From: Mycolicibacterium mucogenicum DSM 44124
GTDB lineage: Bacteria; Actinomycetota; Actinomycetes; Mycobacteriales; Mycobacteriaceae
DNA: 64,000 nucleotides
Assembly: GCF_005670685.2 (NCBI RefSeq)
Contig: NZ_CP062008.1
Span: forward strand, 1 to 64,000
Direction: 5' to 3'
Positions 56,227 to 64,000 of the stretch are shown here, piece by piece; position 1 is the stretch's first letter; each line of letters begins with the position of its first letter. The notes under the pieces were generated by a model. It worked only from the letters and a program-made list of their open reading frames with translations. It had not been told where the DNA came from and ran no database searches. The position numbers were made by a program, and so were the translations under genes.

Positions 56227-57000
56227 GTGCCGAACATCGATCCCGATGACGTCACCGAATACATCGCCCTGCCCGCAGTCGACCCCGGAATGGAGCGCGC
56301 CGGTGCCGCCGCCGCCGCGCGGCGCCGCGAGCTGGACATCAGCCAGCGCAGTCTGGCGGCCGACGGCATCATCAACGCCGGAGCGCTGATCTCCTTCGAA
56401 AAGGGCCGCAGCTGGCCGCGGGAGAGAACCCGCCTGCGTCTCGAAGAGGTATTGCAGTGGCCGCCGGGAACCATCGCCCGGATCCGCAGTGGCGAGCCGG
56501 TCCCGACGACGCAGGTGCCGTTGGCGCCCCAGGCGCAGGCTGCCCCGGCCCCGCCGTTGACCAATGCGGGTGAGGTTCCGCTCATCGCGCAGGCCGTCGT
56601 CGCCGCGGTGAACACGCTGGGCGCCACGGCGGACGCACTGCCGGCGATCGAGGATTCTGAATTCACGCCGTGGGTCACCCAGATTCTGTCCGACCTGCGG
56701 CAGCTCGAGGCCGTCGCGGCCAGTGCCGCGCGGCTCGGCCCCGTGTCGCCGCCGCTGATCAAGGCATTGGGACTGGTGCGTGCCCGCATCGACGAACTGA
56801 CGCTGCTCGGCGCGAAATCGCCCACCGCAACGCTCGGGCAGCGGCTGTACGCCGCTCGCCGCGGTGCCAACCTGACCATTCAGGAGACGGCCCTGGCGGC
56901 CGGAGTGCCCGAGGCCGTCGTGGTCGGCGCCGAGGCCGAGGCAGCGGTGTCCGACCAGGACAAAGAGTTGGTCGAAAAGCTGCTCCTGCAGCTGGTCTAG
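56227..57000 (+). CDS. Helix-turn-helix transcriptional regulator (Rv0023-type)
   Basis: The 257-residue protein has an XRE-like HTH near residues 28-75 (ARRRELDISQRSLAADGIIN region) and a second HTH-like segment near the C-terminus (LGQRLYAARRGANLTIQETA). A Pro/Ala-rich linker separates them. Two HTH units flanking a helical middle is the Rv0023 arrangement. It starts at GTG 56227 behind GGGAGG and stops 12 bases before the converging EspI-like gene, so its partner by synteny is the divergent whiB-like gene. Confidence 0.85.
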   Translation: MPNIDPDDVTEYIALPAVDPGMERAGAAAAARRRELDISQRSLAADGIINAGALISFEKGRSWPRERTRLRLEEVLQWPPGTIARIRSGEPVPTTQVPLAPQAQAAPAPPLTNAGEVPLIAQAVVAAVNTLGATADALPAIEDSEFTPWVTQILSDLRQLEAVAASAARLGPVSPPLIKALGLVRARIDELTLLGAKSPTATLGQRLYAARRGANLTIQETALAAGVPEAVVVGAEAEAAVSDQDKELVEKLLLQLV

Positions 57001-57012
57001 CTGCCTCGGGCG

Positions 57013-58227
57013 TCAGGAACGCGCGCGGTGCCGGTCGTCACCGGTGGGAAAGTTGGCCGCCAGCGCGGCAGCGATCTCGATGAACTTGCGCCGCGTCGCC
57101 GGCGCCATTTCCCGGGTGCCCGCGATGACGCCGCCCGGCCGCAGGTGCCCGTCGAACGGCACCTCGACAACGGCCTGCCCCTGCCCGGCGAACTGCTGCG
57201 CCAGCACCGAGCGGGTGCGCTTGTCGGCGTGGCCGTCGGAATCGTTGAGCACCACCACAGTTCGCTGCAGGAGACCGTTGAGGCCGTGCGCCGCCAGCCA
57301 GTCGAGCGTCTGCCCGGCCGCGCCGGCACCGTCGACCCAGGGCGACGACACCACGATGAGCGCATCCAGATCCCGCAGCACCTCCTGCGTGACGGGGCTG
57401 TCCATTGTGGAACTGCAGTCGATGATCGAGATGGTGAAATGGCGGTCCAGCCGCGAGGCGGCCTCGCGGTAGACGGCGGGATCCAGCACCCGGCGGCGGG
57501 CCGGGCTCGCCTCACCGGCAAGCACGAACAGCCCGGCCGCATTGCTGCCGACCCGGTTGCGAATGTCGGCGAAACTCTCCAGGTGCTGGTCGGACGCCAA
57601 CTCCCAGTACGAGCTCAGGGCCTTGGGGTCGACGCGGCTGCCGAGCTTGCCGAACGCGGTGTCGGCATCGACGGCCACCACCCGGTCCTCCTGCCGGAGC
57701 TCGGCGAACAGCGACCCGATCGATGCCGACACCGTCGTCTTGCCGACGCCGCCCTTGCCCATCACACCGACCTTGTAATGGCCCGAAAGCGCCGACCGGA
57801 TCCGGTTGATCTGCTGTGCTTCCTGGATCTCGTCGGGTGACGGACCGAGGTTGACCAGCCCGAACGTCGCCTTGAACAGCGTCTTGCGCCAGCCGCGACC
57901 GGGCTCGGGCTTGCGGGTCCGGAGCAGGTCGTCGCGGCGAATGGCATCGGCGTACGAACCTGGCGGCATGAACTGGCCCTGGGGACCGTGTGGCCAGGGC
58001 TGGTGCGGGTGCGGTCCCGGCTGCATCGGACCGGGCGGCATGGGGCCCGGCTGGACGGGACCGGGCTGCGGTGGGTAGCCGGCCCTGCGCTGCAGCGGTT
58101 CGGTGTGCTGCATGCCGGTGTTGTTCCCGGCCGGATTCACGCGCGGCCACGCCGGCGGTGTGTTCACGGGATGTCCGGCGAAAGCGCTTTCCGGGGGGCC
58201 CGGCTGCGGTTCGAAGTGGTCAGTCAC
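57013..58227 (-). CDS. EspI-like MinD/ParA-type ATPase of the ESX-1 locus
   Basis: The protein begins with a disordered Pro/Gly-rich region (about residues 1-105). A conserved linker PGRGWRKTLFKATFGLVNLG is followed by a MinD-like domain with deviant Walker A GKGGVGKTT near residue 157. DADTAFGKLGS and IIDCSSTMDSPV come next. EspI (Rv3876) has the same order and the same Arg-Trp-Arg/NLGPSPDE linker, though it is longer (about 666 residues). GTG 58227 gives 404 residues. EspI-type proteins tune ESX-1 secretion with ATP level. It lies divergently from espG1, not downstream of the secretion genes as in M. tuberculosis. Confidence 0.82.
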   Translation of the reverse strand: MTDHFEPQPGPPESAFAGHPVNTPPAWPRVNPAGNNTGMQHTEPLQRRAGYPPQPGPVQPGPMPPGPMQPGPHPHQPWPHGPQGQFMPPGSYADAIRRDDLLRTRKPEPGRGWRKTLFKATFGLVNLGPSPDEIQEAQQINRIRSALSGHYKVGVMGKGGVGKTTVSASIGSLFAELRQEDRVVAVDADTAFGKLGSRVDPKALSSYWELASDQHLESFADIRNRVGSNAAGLFVLAGEASPARRRVLDPAVYREAASRLDRHFTISIIDCSSTMDSPVTQEVLRDLDALIVVSSPWVDGAGAAGQTLDWLAAHGLNGLLQRTVVVLNDSDGHADKRTRSVLAQQFAGQGQAVVEVPFDGHLRPGGVIAGTREMAPATRRKFIEIAAALAANFPTGDDRHRARS

Positions 58228-58745
58228 CGAATACGCGCTTTCTCTCCTCGGTTCGCTCGACGCAGGTGCCAAGACGCAAATGCCCTCCCAGTATCGACCA
58301 CGCCGGCGCCGACGGCGGGATGGCCGGGCCCAATTGCGTCGACGCCCGTTCGGCGGACGGTTCGGGCGTATCGCCGGTGACACCGTTGATTACCCTGTCC
58401 GCCAACGGTTTTCGTCGTGCGTCGACCGCGCCGGTCGGGTGCGTGCTTCCGGCGAATTGGTGCGGATCCGGCGGCGGACCCGCTGGTAGGCTCGATGCGG
58501 GTTGTGGGGAAGCGCTGTGGGGGTGGTGTGGGGCCGCCCGCGCAGGTCAGATGCCGTGACTCGCGTAGGAGTTTGGCCATCGGCCTGCCGTCCGTCAGGT
58601 GGCGTACCAAGATGGTCACGGAGGACAGCGATGCCCGGCGCCTGGCGCCGGGAACAGGGGGTGGAGCCGAGATGCAGCGGGTGGACACATGCGCCGGGCG
58701 TGATGCCAGGTCGTCTGGGTCGGCTATGTCGTCGGGACGGCTGTC
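58228..58745. promoter_or_regulatory. Divergent control region of the ESX-1 cluster
   Basis: About 518 bases separate the EspI-like gene (minus) from espG1 (plus). Several short frames are open on both strands, as expected from GC content, but none has a family-like sequence. The region must contain promoters for both directions. In other ESX-1 loci espE and espF lie ahead of espG1; no trace of them is visible here. I could not identify a regulator binding site. Confidence 0.45.
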
Positions 58746-59606
58746 GTGACCGGCCCGTACACCGCCGCCAGCACCGCCTCCGGCGGCATCGACGACGTCA
58801 TCGCGGTCGAGGTCACCATCGACGGCATGCTGGTCATCGCCGACAAGCTCGAGCTCATGGACTTCCCGGTCAGCCTCGGCATCCGGCCGAACATTCCTCA
58901 GCTCGATCTTCGAGACCGAGTCTGGGAACAGGTGCGGCGGGATCTGACGGCGCAGGGCGTCCTCGACATCTACGGCAATCCGCATCCGGAAGTCGCCGCG
59001 ATGGTCGACACCCTCAGCCGCGCCGACCGCACCATCGAGGGCCGCTGGTGGCGCCGCGACGTCGGCGGGAAGATGCTGCGGTTCGTCGTCTGTCGCAAGG
59101 GTGAGCGGCATGTCGTCGCGGCCCGCGACGGCGAGATGATCGTCGTCCAGCGGGTCGCCCCGCAGGTGGGCCTGGCCGGCATGGTCAATGCCGTGCTCGG
59201 AACGGCCAACCCCGCCAACGTCGAACCCCTGACCGCGTCGACCAGCCGGCTCAGTGACGCCCGCACACCGGACCAGCTCACCCAGTTCGGCATCAGCCTG
59301 AGCTCGGCGCGGGCCTACTCCGAACTCATCGCCAACCCCGACTCGTGGGTGGAACTCACCGCCAACGAGCGGCACGAGGGTGGCACCTTCAGCCAGGCCG
59401 ACGTCGCCGCCGGTGTTCTCGACTCCCGGCTGGGCCGCATCGTCTCCCTGCCGCGGAAAGTCAGCGGCGAGCTGTACGGCAGCTTCCTCGCCGGCACCGA
59501 CGAGAACCTGGAACGCGCCCTGCAGGGGCTGTTGGAGTTCCTACCGTCGCGATCCTGGTTCGACACGCCCTCCGCGGGCGCCGCCGGCGACGACTACCAG
59601 GACTGA
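58746..59606 (+). CDS. espG1: ESX-1 chaperone EspG1
   Basis: EspG proteins bind PE/PPE-type substrates in the cytosol and hand them to the secretion machine. The 286-residue protein has the EspG fold: opening strand AVEVTIDGMLVIADKLEL, IRPNIPQ, WWRRDVGGKMLRFVV and a C-terminal sheet near YGSFLAGTDENLERAL. Its position directly before espH, eccA1 and eccB1 fixes it as the ESX-1 member. It starts at GTG 58746. Confidence 0.88.
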   Translation: MTGPYTAASTASGGIDDVIAVEVTIDGMLVIADKLELMDFPVSLGIRPNIPQLDLRDRVWEQVRRDLTAQGVLDIYGNPHPEVAAMVDTLSRADRTIEGRWWRRDVGGKMLRFVVCRKGERHVVAARDGEMIVVQRVAPQVGLAGMVNAVLGTANPANVEPLTASTSRLSDARTPDQLTQFGISLSSARAYSELIANPDSWVELTANERHEGGTFSQADVAAGVLDSRLGRIVSLPRKVSGELYGSFLAGTDENLERALQGLLEFLPSRSWFDTPSAGAAGDDYQD

Positions 59607-59608
59607 CG

Positions 59609-60130
59609 TTGGCGGCCCACCATGATGACGGGTTCGATGACGAGCCGTCGGGCGATGATCCGGACGACGGCTCGGACGACGATCTCGGCGGCGCACTCGA
59701 CTACCTGTACGCCGATGACGACGATGTGGTCACCCCCGAAGCCGTTGGCACGGGGGACGATCTGCCCGCCATCGATGACGAGCCCGTCCCGTTCGGGTAC
59801 ACGGTCACCAACCCGCCGCAGACGGTGACCGTCACAGCCCTCATGGACGGCCGGATCCACCGGATCCGGCTCGCCCCGGGCGTCACGAACATGACGGAAG
59901 TCGAACTGGCGGACGAGATTCTCGTGATCGCCGGACTCGCCCGCCAGGATGGCAGGTCGGCGCAATACGACGTCATGTACTCCGGACTCCGGGAACTGGG
60001 CCATGACCGCGCCGAGGCCAAGGATTTCCTGTCCCGCAGTCTCGATCTCCCGTCGCCGGAAGACGCCGCCGCGACCCGCGCCCACATCTTTGCCACCAGA
60101 TATTCAGGGGAAGTAGACGCCAATGAGTGA
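59609..60130 (+). CDS. espH: ESX-1 secretion-associated protein EspH
   Basis: The 173-residue protein starts at TTG 59609, two bases after the espG1 stop. It has a strongly acidic N-terminus (about residues 1-60, many Asp/Glu) and a folded C-terminal domain containing VTVTALMDGRIHRIRL, MTEVELADEILVIAGLA and GHDRAEAKDFLSRSLDLPSP. Order and composition match EspH of mycobacterial ESX-1 loci. Its stop overlaps the eccA1 start (60123-60130). Confidence 0.85.
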   Translation: MAAHHDDGFDDEPSGDDPDDGSDDDLGGALDYLYADDDDVVTPEAVGTGDDLPAIDDEPVPFGYTVTNPPQTVTVTALMDGRIHRIRLAPGVTNMTEVELADEILVIAGLARQDGRSAQYDVMYSGLRELGHDRAEAKDFLSRSLDLPSPEDAAATRAHIFATRYSGEVDANE

Positions 60131-61844
60131 CCAACTCGCCGCCATGTTCAACAACGCCGTCGGCATGCTGGACACCGCACCGGCGCGCTCGATGCAGCTG
60201 TTCAGCGAGATTACGTCGGTCGACGAGACCGCGTGTGACGCCTGGATCGGGCGGATCCGCTGCGGCGACACCGACCGGACGACGTTGTTCCGCGCCTGGT
60301 ACTCACGCGGCAACCTCGGCATGCTCGCCGGCCAGGCCGAGGTGTCGCTGGCGCAGGTCAACGCCCGGGTACGCATCGGCGGCGAGCTCGGTGACATCAC
60401 CTACCCCGTGAACTCGCCGCTGGCGCTCACGCTGGCGTTCGCCGTCAACGAGGCCGCCGAGGGCAACTATGCCGACGCGCTGGAAGCCGTGGAGGGTGCG
60501 GCGGTCGGCGGTTCCGAGCATCTGGTGGCGTGGGTCAAGGCCGTCATCTACACCGGCGGCCAGCGCTGGACCGACGTCATGGAGGTGCTCCGGGGTTCGG
60601 AGAGCTGGCCGGACGCGTTCCTGGCCGGCGCGGCCGGCGTGGCCCGAGGTGTCGCGGCAGCCAACCTCGGCCTGTTCACCGAGGCCAAGGACAAGCTGAC
60701 CGAAGCCAACGAGTCGCCGGCGGGCACGGCGTGCGGCCGGCCCATCGCGTGGTACCTGGCCATGACGTTCCGCGATCAGGGCAACGAAGAGGGCGCGCGG
60801 CGCCTGCTGGAATGGCTGCAGGCCAATTTCCCGGAGCCGAAAGTCACTGAGGCGCTTCGTGATCCGAACTATCGCCTGACGACCACCACGGCGGAGAAGA
60901 TCGCGGCCCGCTCCGACAAGTGGGATCCCAACAGCGTGGTGGCGGACACCTCGGCGCGCGACAAGATGCTCGGCGATGCCCAGGCCGAACTGGACCGGCA
61001 GATCGGCCTGGCGAAGGTCAAAGAGCAGATCGAGACCTACCGCGCCGCAACGCAAATGGCGAAAATCCGGGCCGCGCGTGGCATGAAGGTCGCTCAGCAG
61101 TCCAAGCACATGATCTTCACCGGGCCGCCGGGAACCGGCAAGACCACCATCGCCCGCGTGGTCGCGAACATCCTGGCCGGCCTCGGCGTCATCGCCGAAC
61201 CCAAGCTGGTCGAGACGTCCCGCAAGGACTTCGTCGGTGAGTACCTCGGCCACACCGCGGTGAAGACGTCGAAGGTCATCGACCGGGCGCTCGGCGGCGT
61301 GCTGTTCATCGACGAGGCCTACACCCTGATCCAGGACGGGCTGCAGGGCGGCGACGCCTTCGGCTCGGAGGCCATCGACACCTTGCTGGCCCGCATGGAG
61401 AACGACCGCGACCGGCTGGTCGTCATCATCGCCGGATACAGCTCGGACATCGACCGGCTGCTGGAAGCCAACGATGGTCTGCGTTCCCGGTTCGCCACCC
61501 GCATCGAGTTCGAGTCATACTCCCCCGAAGAGATCGTCGAGATCGCGAAAGTCATTGCCAAGAGCAATGATTCGCTGATCAACGACGAAGCGGCCAAGCA
61601 GGTGCTGGAAGCGGCCACCACGCTGTACCAGCACGAGCTGAACGGCAAGCCGGCCATCGACATCGCCGGTAACGGCCGCTACGCGCGACAGCTGGTCGAG
61701 GCCGGTGAGCAGGCCCGCGACATGCGCCTCGCCCGCTCGATGGACATCGAGAGTCTCAGCGTCGAGGCGCTCGGCGAGATCACCGGCGACGATATGGCTT
61801 CCGCGATCAGCGGGGTGCACCGGCGCCTGAGTATCGGCGAATAA
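60123..61844 (+). CDS. eccA1: ESX-1 AAA+ ATPase EccA1
   Basis: EccA is a cytosolic AAA+ ATPase of type VII secretion with an N-terminal TPR domain. The 573-residue product has TPR-like helices (about 1-280) and a short linker. The CbxX/CfqX-type ATPase shows Walker A GPPGTGKTT near residue 333 and Walker B LFIDEAY near 394. GLRSRFATRIEF follows, with the sensor Arg. The ATG overlaps espH by eight bases, and the stop is followed after three bases by eccB1. Confidence 0.95.
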   Translation: MSDQLAAMFNNAVGMLDTAPARSMQLFSEITSVDETACDAWIGRIRCGDTDRTTLFRAWYSRGNLGMLAGQAEVSLAQVNARVRIGGELGDITYPVNSPLALTLAFAVNEAAEGNYADALEAVEGAAVGGSEHLVAWVKAVIYTGGQRWTDVMEVLRGSESWPDAFLAGAAGVARGVAAANLGLFTEAKDKLTEANESPAGTACGRPIAWYLAMTFRDQGNEEGARRLLEWLQANFPEPKVTEALRDPNYRLTTTTAEKIAARSDKWDPNSVVADTSARDKMLGDAQAELDRQIGLAKVKEQIETYRAATQMAKIRAARGMKVAQQSKHMIFTGPPGTGKTTIARVVANILAGLGVIAEPKLVETSRKDFVGEYLGHTAVKTSKVIDRALGGVLFIDEAYTLIQDGLQGGDAFGSEAIDTLLARMENDRDRLVVIIAGYSSDIDRLLEANDGLRSRFATRIEFESYSPEEIVEIAKVIAKSNDSLINDEAAKQVLEAATTLYQHELNGKPAIDIAGNGRYARQLVEAGEQARDMRLARSMDIESLSVEALGEITGDDMASAISGVHRRLSIGE

Positions 61845-61847
61845 CCG

Positions 61848-63323
61848 ATGGCTGATTTCCGGCTCACCACCAAGGTTCAGGTCAGCGGTTGGCGCTTCCT
61901 GCTCCGTCGCGTCGAGCACGCCATCGTGCGGCGCGACACCCGCATGTTCGACGACCCGCTGCAGTTCTACAGCCGGTCGGTGTCGGCAGGCATCGTCGTC
62001 GCGGTCATCGTCTGCCTCGGTGCCGCGATGCTGGCGTACTTCAAACCGCAAGGCAAGCGGGGTGGCGACTCGCTGCTCGTCGACCGCAGCACCAACCAGC
62101 TGTACGTGGTGATGCCCGGGGGTTCTGGGCAGATCCGTCCGGTCTACAACCTGACATCGGCGCGGCTGGTTCTCGGCCACACCGGTGAGCCGCAGGTCGT
62201 CAAGCCTGCGGAACTCGCCAAGATGCCCAAGGGCCAACCCATCGGCATCCCCGGTGCGCCCTATGCGACGCCGATCAACGGCACGTCGGGCACCTGGTCG
62301 GTGTGTGACACCGTCACCAAGCCCGAGAGCGTCACCCCGACCGTCGAAACCTCGGTGCTGGTCGAGCCGGTGGTCCTCAGTGGCGGCGTCGCGCCCATCC
62401 GCCCGGATCAGGGCGTGCTGGTCAAGTACCAGGACAAGACCTGGCTCATCACCAAGGACGGTCGGCATGCGATCGACCTGGCCGACCGCGCGCTGACCTC
62501 CGCCGTGGGAATTCCGGTCGGATCGAAGTCGGCGCCCATCTCGTCCGGCCTGTTCAACGCACTGCCGAACGTCGGCCCCTGGGCACTGGCCCCGATCCCG
62601 GCCGCGGGCGCGCCAAACAGCGTCGGCCTGCCGCCGAATCTGGTCAACGGCACGGTGTTCCAGACGGTCACCGACAACAGTAAGCAGCAGTACGTGGTGC
62701 TGCCCGACGGCGTCGCGAAGGTCAACGACACCACGGCGGCCGCACTGCGCGCCACGAACTCCTACGGGCTGATCTCGCCGCCGTCGGTGGAATCCAGCGT
62801 CGTCGCCAAGATCCCCGAGCAGACCTACACCTCACCTCTGCCGGCGAAGCCCATGACCATGCTGTTGCCGCAGGACGATCCGACGGTGTGCTGGGCATGG
62901 CAGCGCGAAGCCGGCGACCAGGGTGCCAAGACCACAGTGATCGTCGGTCGGCACCTGCCGATCCCGCCGAGCTCGATGGGCAACGGCATCAAGCAGATCA
63001 GCGGCGACGCCACCGTCTACATCGACGGCGGCCAGTTCATCCGGCTGCAGTCCCCGGACCCGCGGTACGGCGAGGCCCAGTACTACGTCGACGCCCAGGG
63101 CGTCCGGTATGGGATAGCCAACGACGACACCGCGAAGGCCCTCGGGCTCAGCGGCGCCGTCACGGCGCCGTGGCAGGTGGTCGGTCTGCTGATGGAAGGG
63201 CCGGTGCTGTCGAAGGAGGCGGCGCTGCTCGAGCACGACACGCTGCCGGCGGATCCGAAACCGCGGAAGGTGGGCGGCGGCAACGAGGCCGCGGCTCCGC
63301 CGCATCCGGGAGGTGCGTCATGA
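61848..63323 (+). CDS. eccB1: ESX-1 core membrane protein EccB1
   Basis: EccB is a core component of the type VII secretion membrane complex. The 491-residue protein has a cytoplasmic N-terminal helix ([20 protein letters not shown]), one transmembrane helix at residues 44-64 ([20 protein letters not shown]) and a large periplasmic domain with a repeated beta fold. Its two cysteines, in VCDTV and VCWAW, are well placed for a disulfide. The start ATG follows eccA1 by three bases, and the stop overlaps eccCa1 as ATGA. Confidence 0.96.
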   Translation: MADFRLTTKVQVSGWRFLLRRVEHAIVRRDTRMFDDPLQFYSRSVSAGIVVAVIVCLGAAMLAYFKPQGKRGGDSLLVDRSTNQLYVVMPGGSGQIRPVYNLTSARLVLGHTGEPQVVKPAELAKMPKGQPIGIPGAPYATPINGTSGTWSVCDTVTKPESVTPTVETSVLVEPVVLSGGVAPIRPDQGVLVKYQDKTWLITKDGRHAIDLADRALTSAVGIPVGSKSAPISSGLFNALPNVGPWALAPIPAAGAPNSVGLPPNLVNGTVFQTVTDNSKQQYVVLPDGVAKVNDTTAAALRATNSYGLISPPSVESSVVAKIPEQTYTSPLPAKPMTMLLPQDDPTVCWAWQREAGDQGAKTTVIVGRHLPIPPSSMGNGIKQISGDATVYIDGGQFIRLQSPDPRYGEAQYYVDAQGVRYGIANDDTAKALGLSGAVTAPWQVVGLLMEGPVLSKEAALLEHDTLPADPKPRKVGGGNEAAAPPHPGGAS

Positions 63324-64000
63324 CAACCAAGAAGTTCACCCCATCGATGAAGCGCGGTCCGCGCCTGACCCCGGGTGAGATCAACGTGACGCCGCCCGAC
63401 GACCTGGGCATCGAGATCCCCGCGTCCGGCATGCAGAAGGCGATGCCGTACGTCATGGGTGGCGGCATGCTCGGGATGATCGCGATCATGATCTTCACCG
63501 GCGTTCGTCAGCTGTCGCCGTACATGCTGATGATGCCGCTGATGATGATCATGGGCACCGTCGGCTACATGGCCAGCGGCGGTGGCGGCGGCAAGAAGGT
63601 GCCGGAGATCAATGAGGACCGCAAGGAGTATCTGCGGTACCTGGCCGGCCTGCGGACCCGCGTGACATCGTCGGCCGACGCGCAGGTCACCTTCTTCAGC
63701 TACCACGCGCCGCATCCCGAGGACCTGTTGTCCATCGTCGGCACCCAGCGGCAGTGGTCGCGCAGCGTCAGCGGCAACAACGCCGATTTCTTCATGGGTG
63801 CCCGCATCGGCATCGGCGCCCAGGCGGCGGTCGACCGGTTGCTCAAGCCGAACATCGGGTCGGACCTCGCGGGCCCGATGGCCGCGCCGCAGGCGCACCT
63901 GGAACCAGTCAGCCACATGTGGGTGACCAAGTTCCTGCGCACCCACGGTCTGGTGCACGACTGCCCGAAGCTGGTGATCCTCAAGAGCTACCCGACCATC
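63320..64000 (+). CDS. eccCa1: ESX-1 ATPase subunit EccCa1 (5' part only)
   Basis: EccC is the FtsK/SpoIIIE-type motor ATPase of type VII secretion; in ESX-1 it is split into EccCa and EccCb. The visible 227 residues contain the opening MTTKKFTP, a cytoplasmic stretch with [20 protein letters not shown] and two transmembrane helices near residues 42-75 ([16 protein letters not shown] and [16 protein letters not shown]). The start of the stalk and DUF-type domain follows. The frame remains open at the window end, so the ATPase domains lie outside. The ATG overlaps the eccB1 stop. Confidence 0.95.
   Translation, partial: MTTKKFTPSMKRGPRLTPGEINVTPPDDLGIEIPASGMQKAMPYVMGGGMLGMIAIMIFTGVRQLSPYMLMMPLMMIMGTVGYMASGGGGGKKVPEINEDRKEYLRYLAGLRTRVTSSADAQVTFFSYHAPHPEDLLSIVGTQRQWSRSVSGNNADFFMGARIGIGAQAAVDRLLKPNIGSDLAGPMAAPQAHLEPVSHMWVTKFLRTHGLVHDCPKLVILKSYPTI

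Noticed and set aside
58417..58749. 110-codon plus-strand frame ahead of espG1 as a possible espF remnant
   Set aside because: The product is Arg/Gly/Ser-rich without any helix pattern or WXG motif and overlaps other open frames equally well.

Overview
The window is the chromosomal origin region of a high-GC, fast-growing mycobacterium (Mycolicibacterium type). It opens inside the dnaA start codon and runs through dnaA, oriC, dnaN, a short-form gnd, recF, a DUF721 gene, gyrB and gyrA. The gnd between dnaN and recF, the neighbouring tRNA-Ile(GAT) and tRNA-Ala(TGC) genes, the pknB/pknA cell-wall operon and an ESX-1-type cluster about 60 kb from the origin all fit that group. This assignment rests on gene order and protein families read by eye, not on a database search.

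1-16.3 kb: replication and topology genes (dnaA, dnaN, recF, gyrB, gyrA), a DUF3566 membrane protein, two tRNAs with a 40-residue membrane peptide gene between them, then cwsA, ppiA, a PH-domain gene, crgA, a DUF881 gene and trpG/pabA. 16.3-26.4 kb: one tightly coupled minus-strand operon, fhaA-fhaB-pstP-rodA-pbpA-pknA-pknB. It links Ser/Thr phospho-signalling to elongation-type peptidoglycan synthesis. Four of its junctions are four-base start/stop overlaps, and tRNA-Leu(CAG) lies just upstream of it.

26.4-55.2 kb: an accessory block lying between tRNA-Leu and a whiB/HTH gene pair; as I recall it, that pair follows the same tRNA closely in M. tuberculosis. The block holds a predicted secreted NucA/NucB-type nuclease toxin with a candidate immunity gene, a methyltransferase that apparently starts at ATC, a second mraY-like gene, a cluster of SDR/LLM/SnoaL-like/TetR genes including one frameshifted gene, and several envelope proteins (zinc metallopeptidase, DUF4333 and LpqN-type lipoproteins, an HtrA-type protease, a Tat-exported phosphatase). 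It also carries a 1028-residue SARP/AAA regulator and a third transmembrane Ser/Thr kinase.

55.6-64 kb: a WhiB regulator, a helix-turn-helix regulator, an EspI-like MinD-type ATPase on the minus strand, and the start of an ESX-1 type VII secretion operon (espG1-espH-eccA1-eccB1-eccCa1), which is cut off by the window end. No espE/espF genes are seen ahead of espG1.

The strongest candidates for something undescribed are the nuclease toxin/immunity pair at 26.9-29.4 kb, the mraY paralogue beside it, the paired SDR-SnoaL-TetR operons with their operator palindrome, and the stacked palindromes with a DnaA-box sequence near 14.3 kb.
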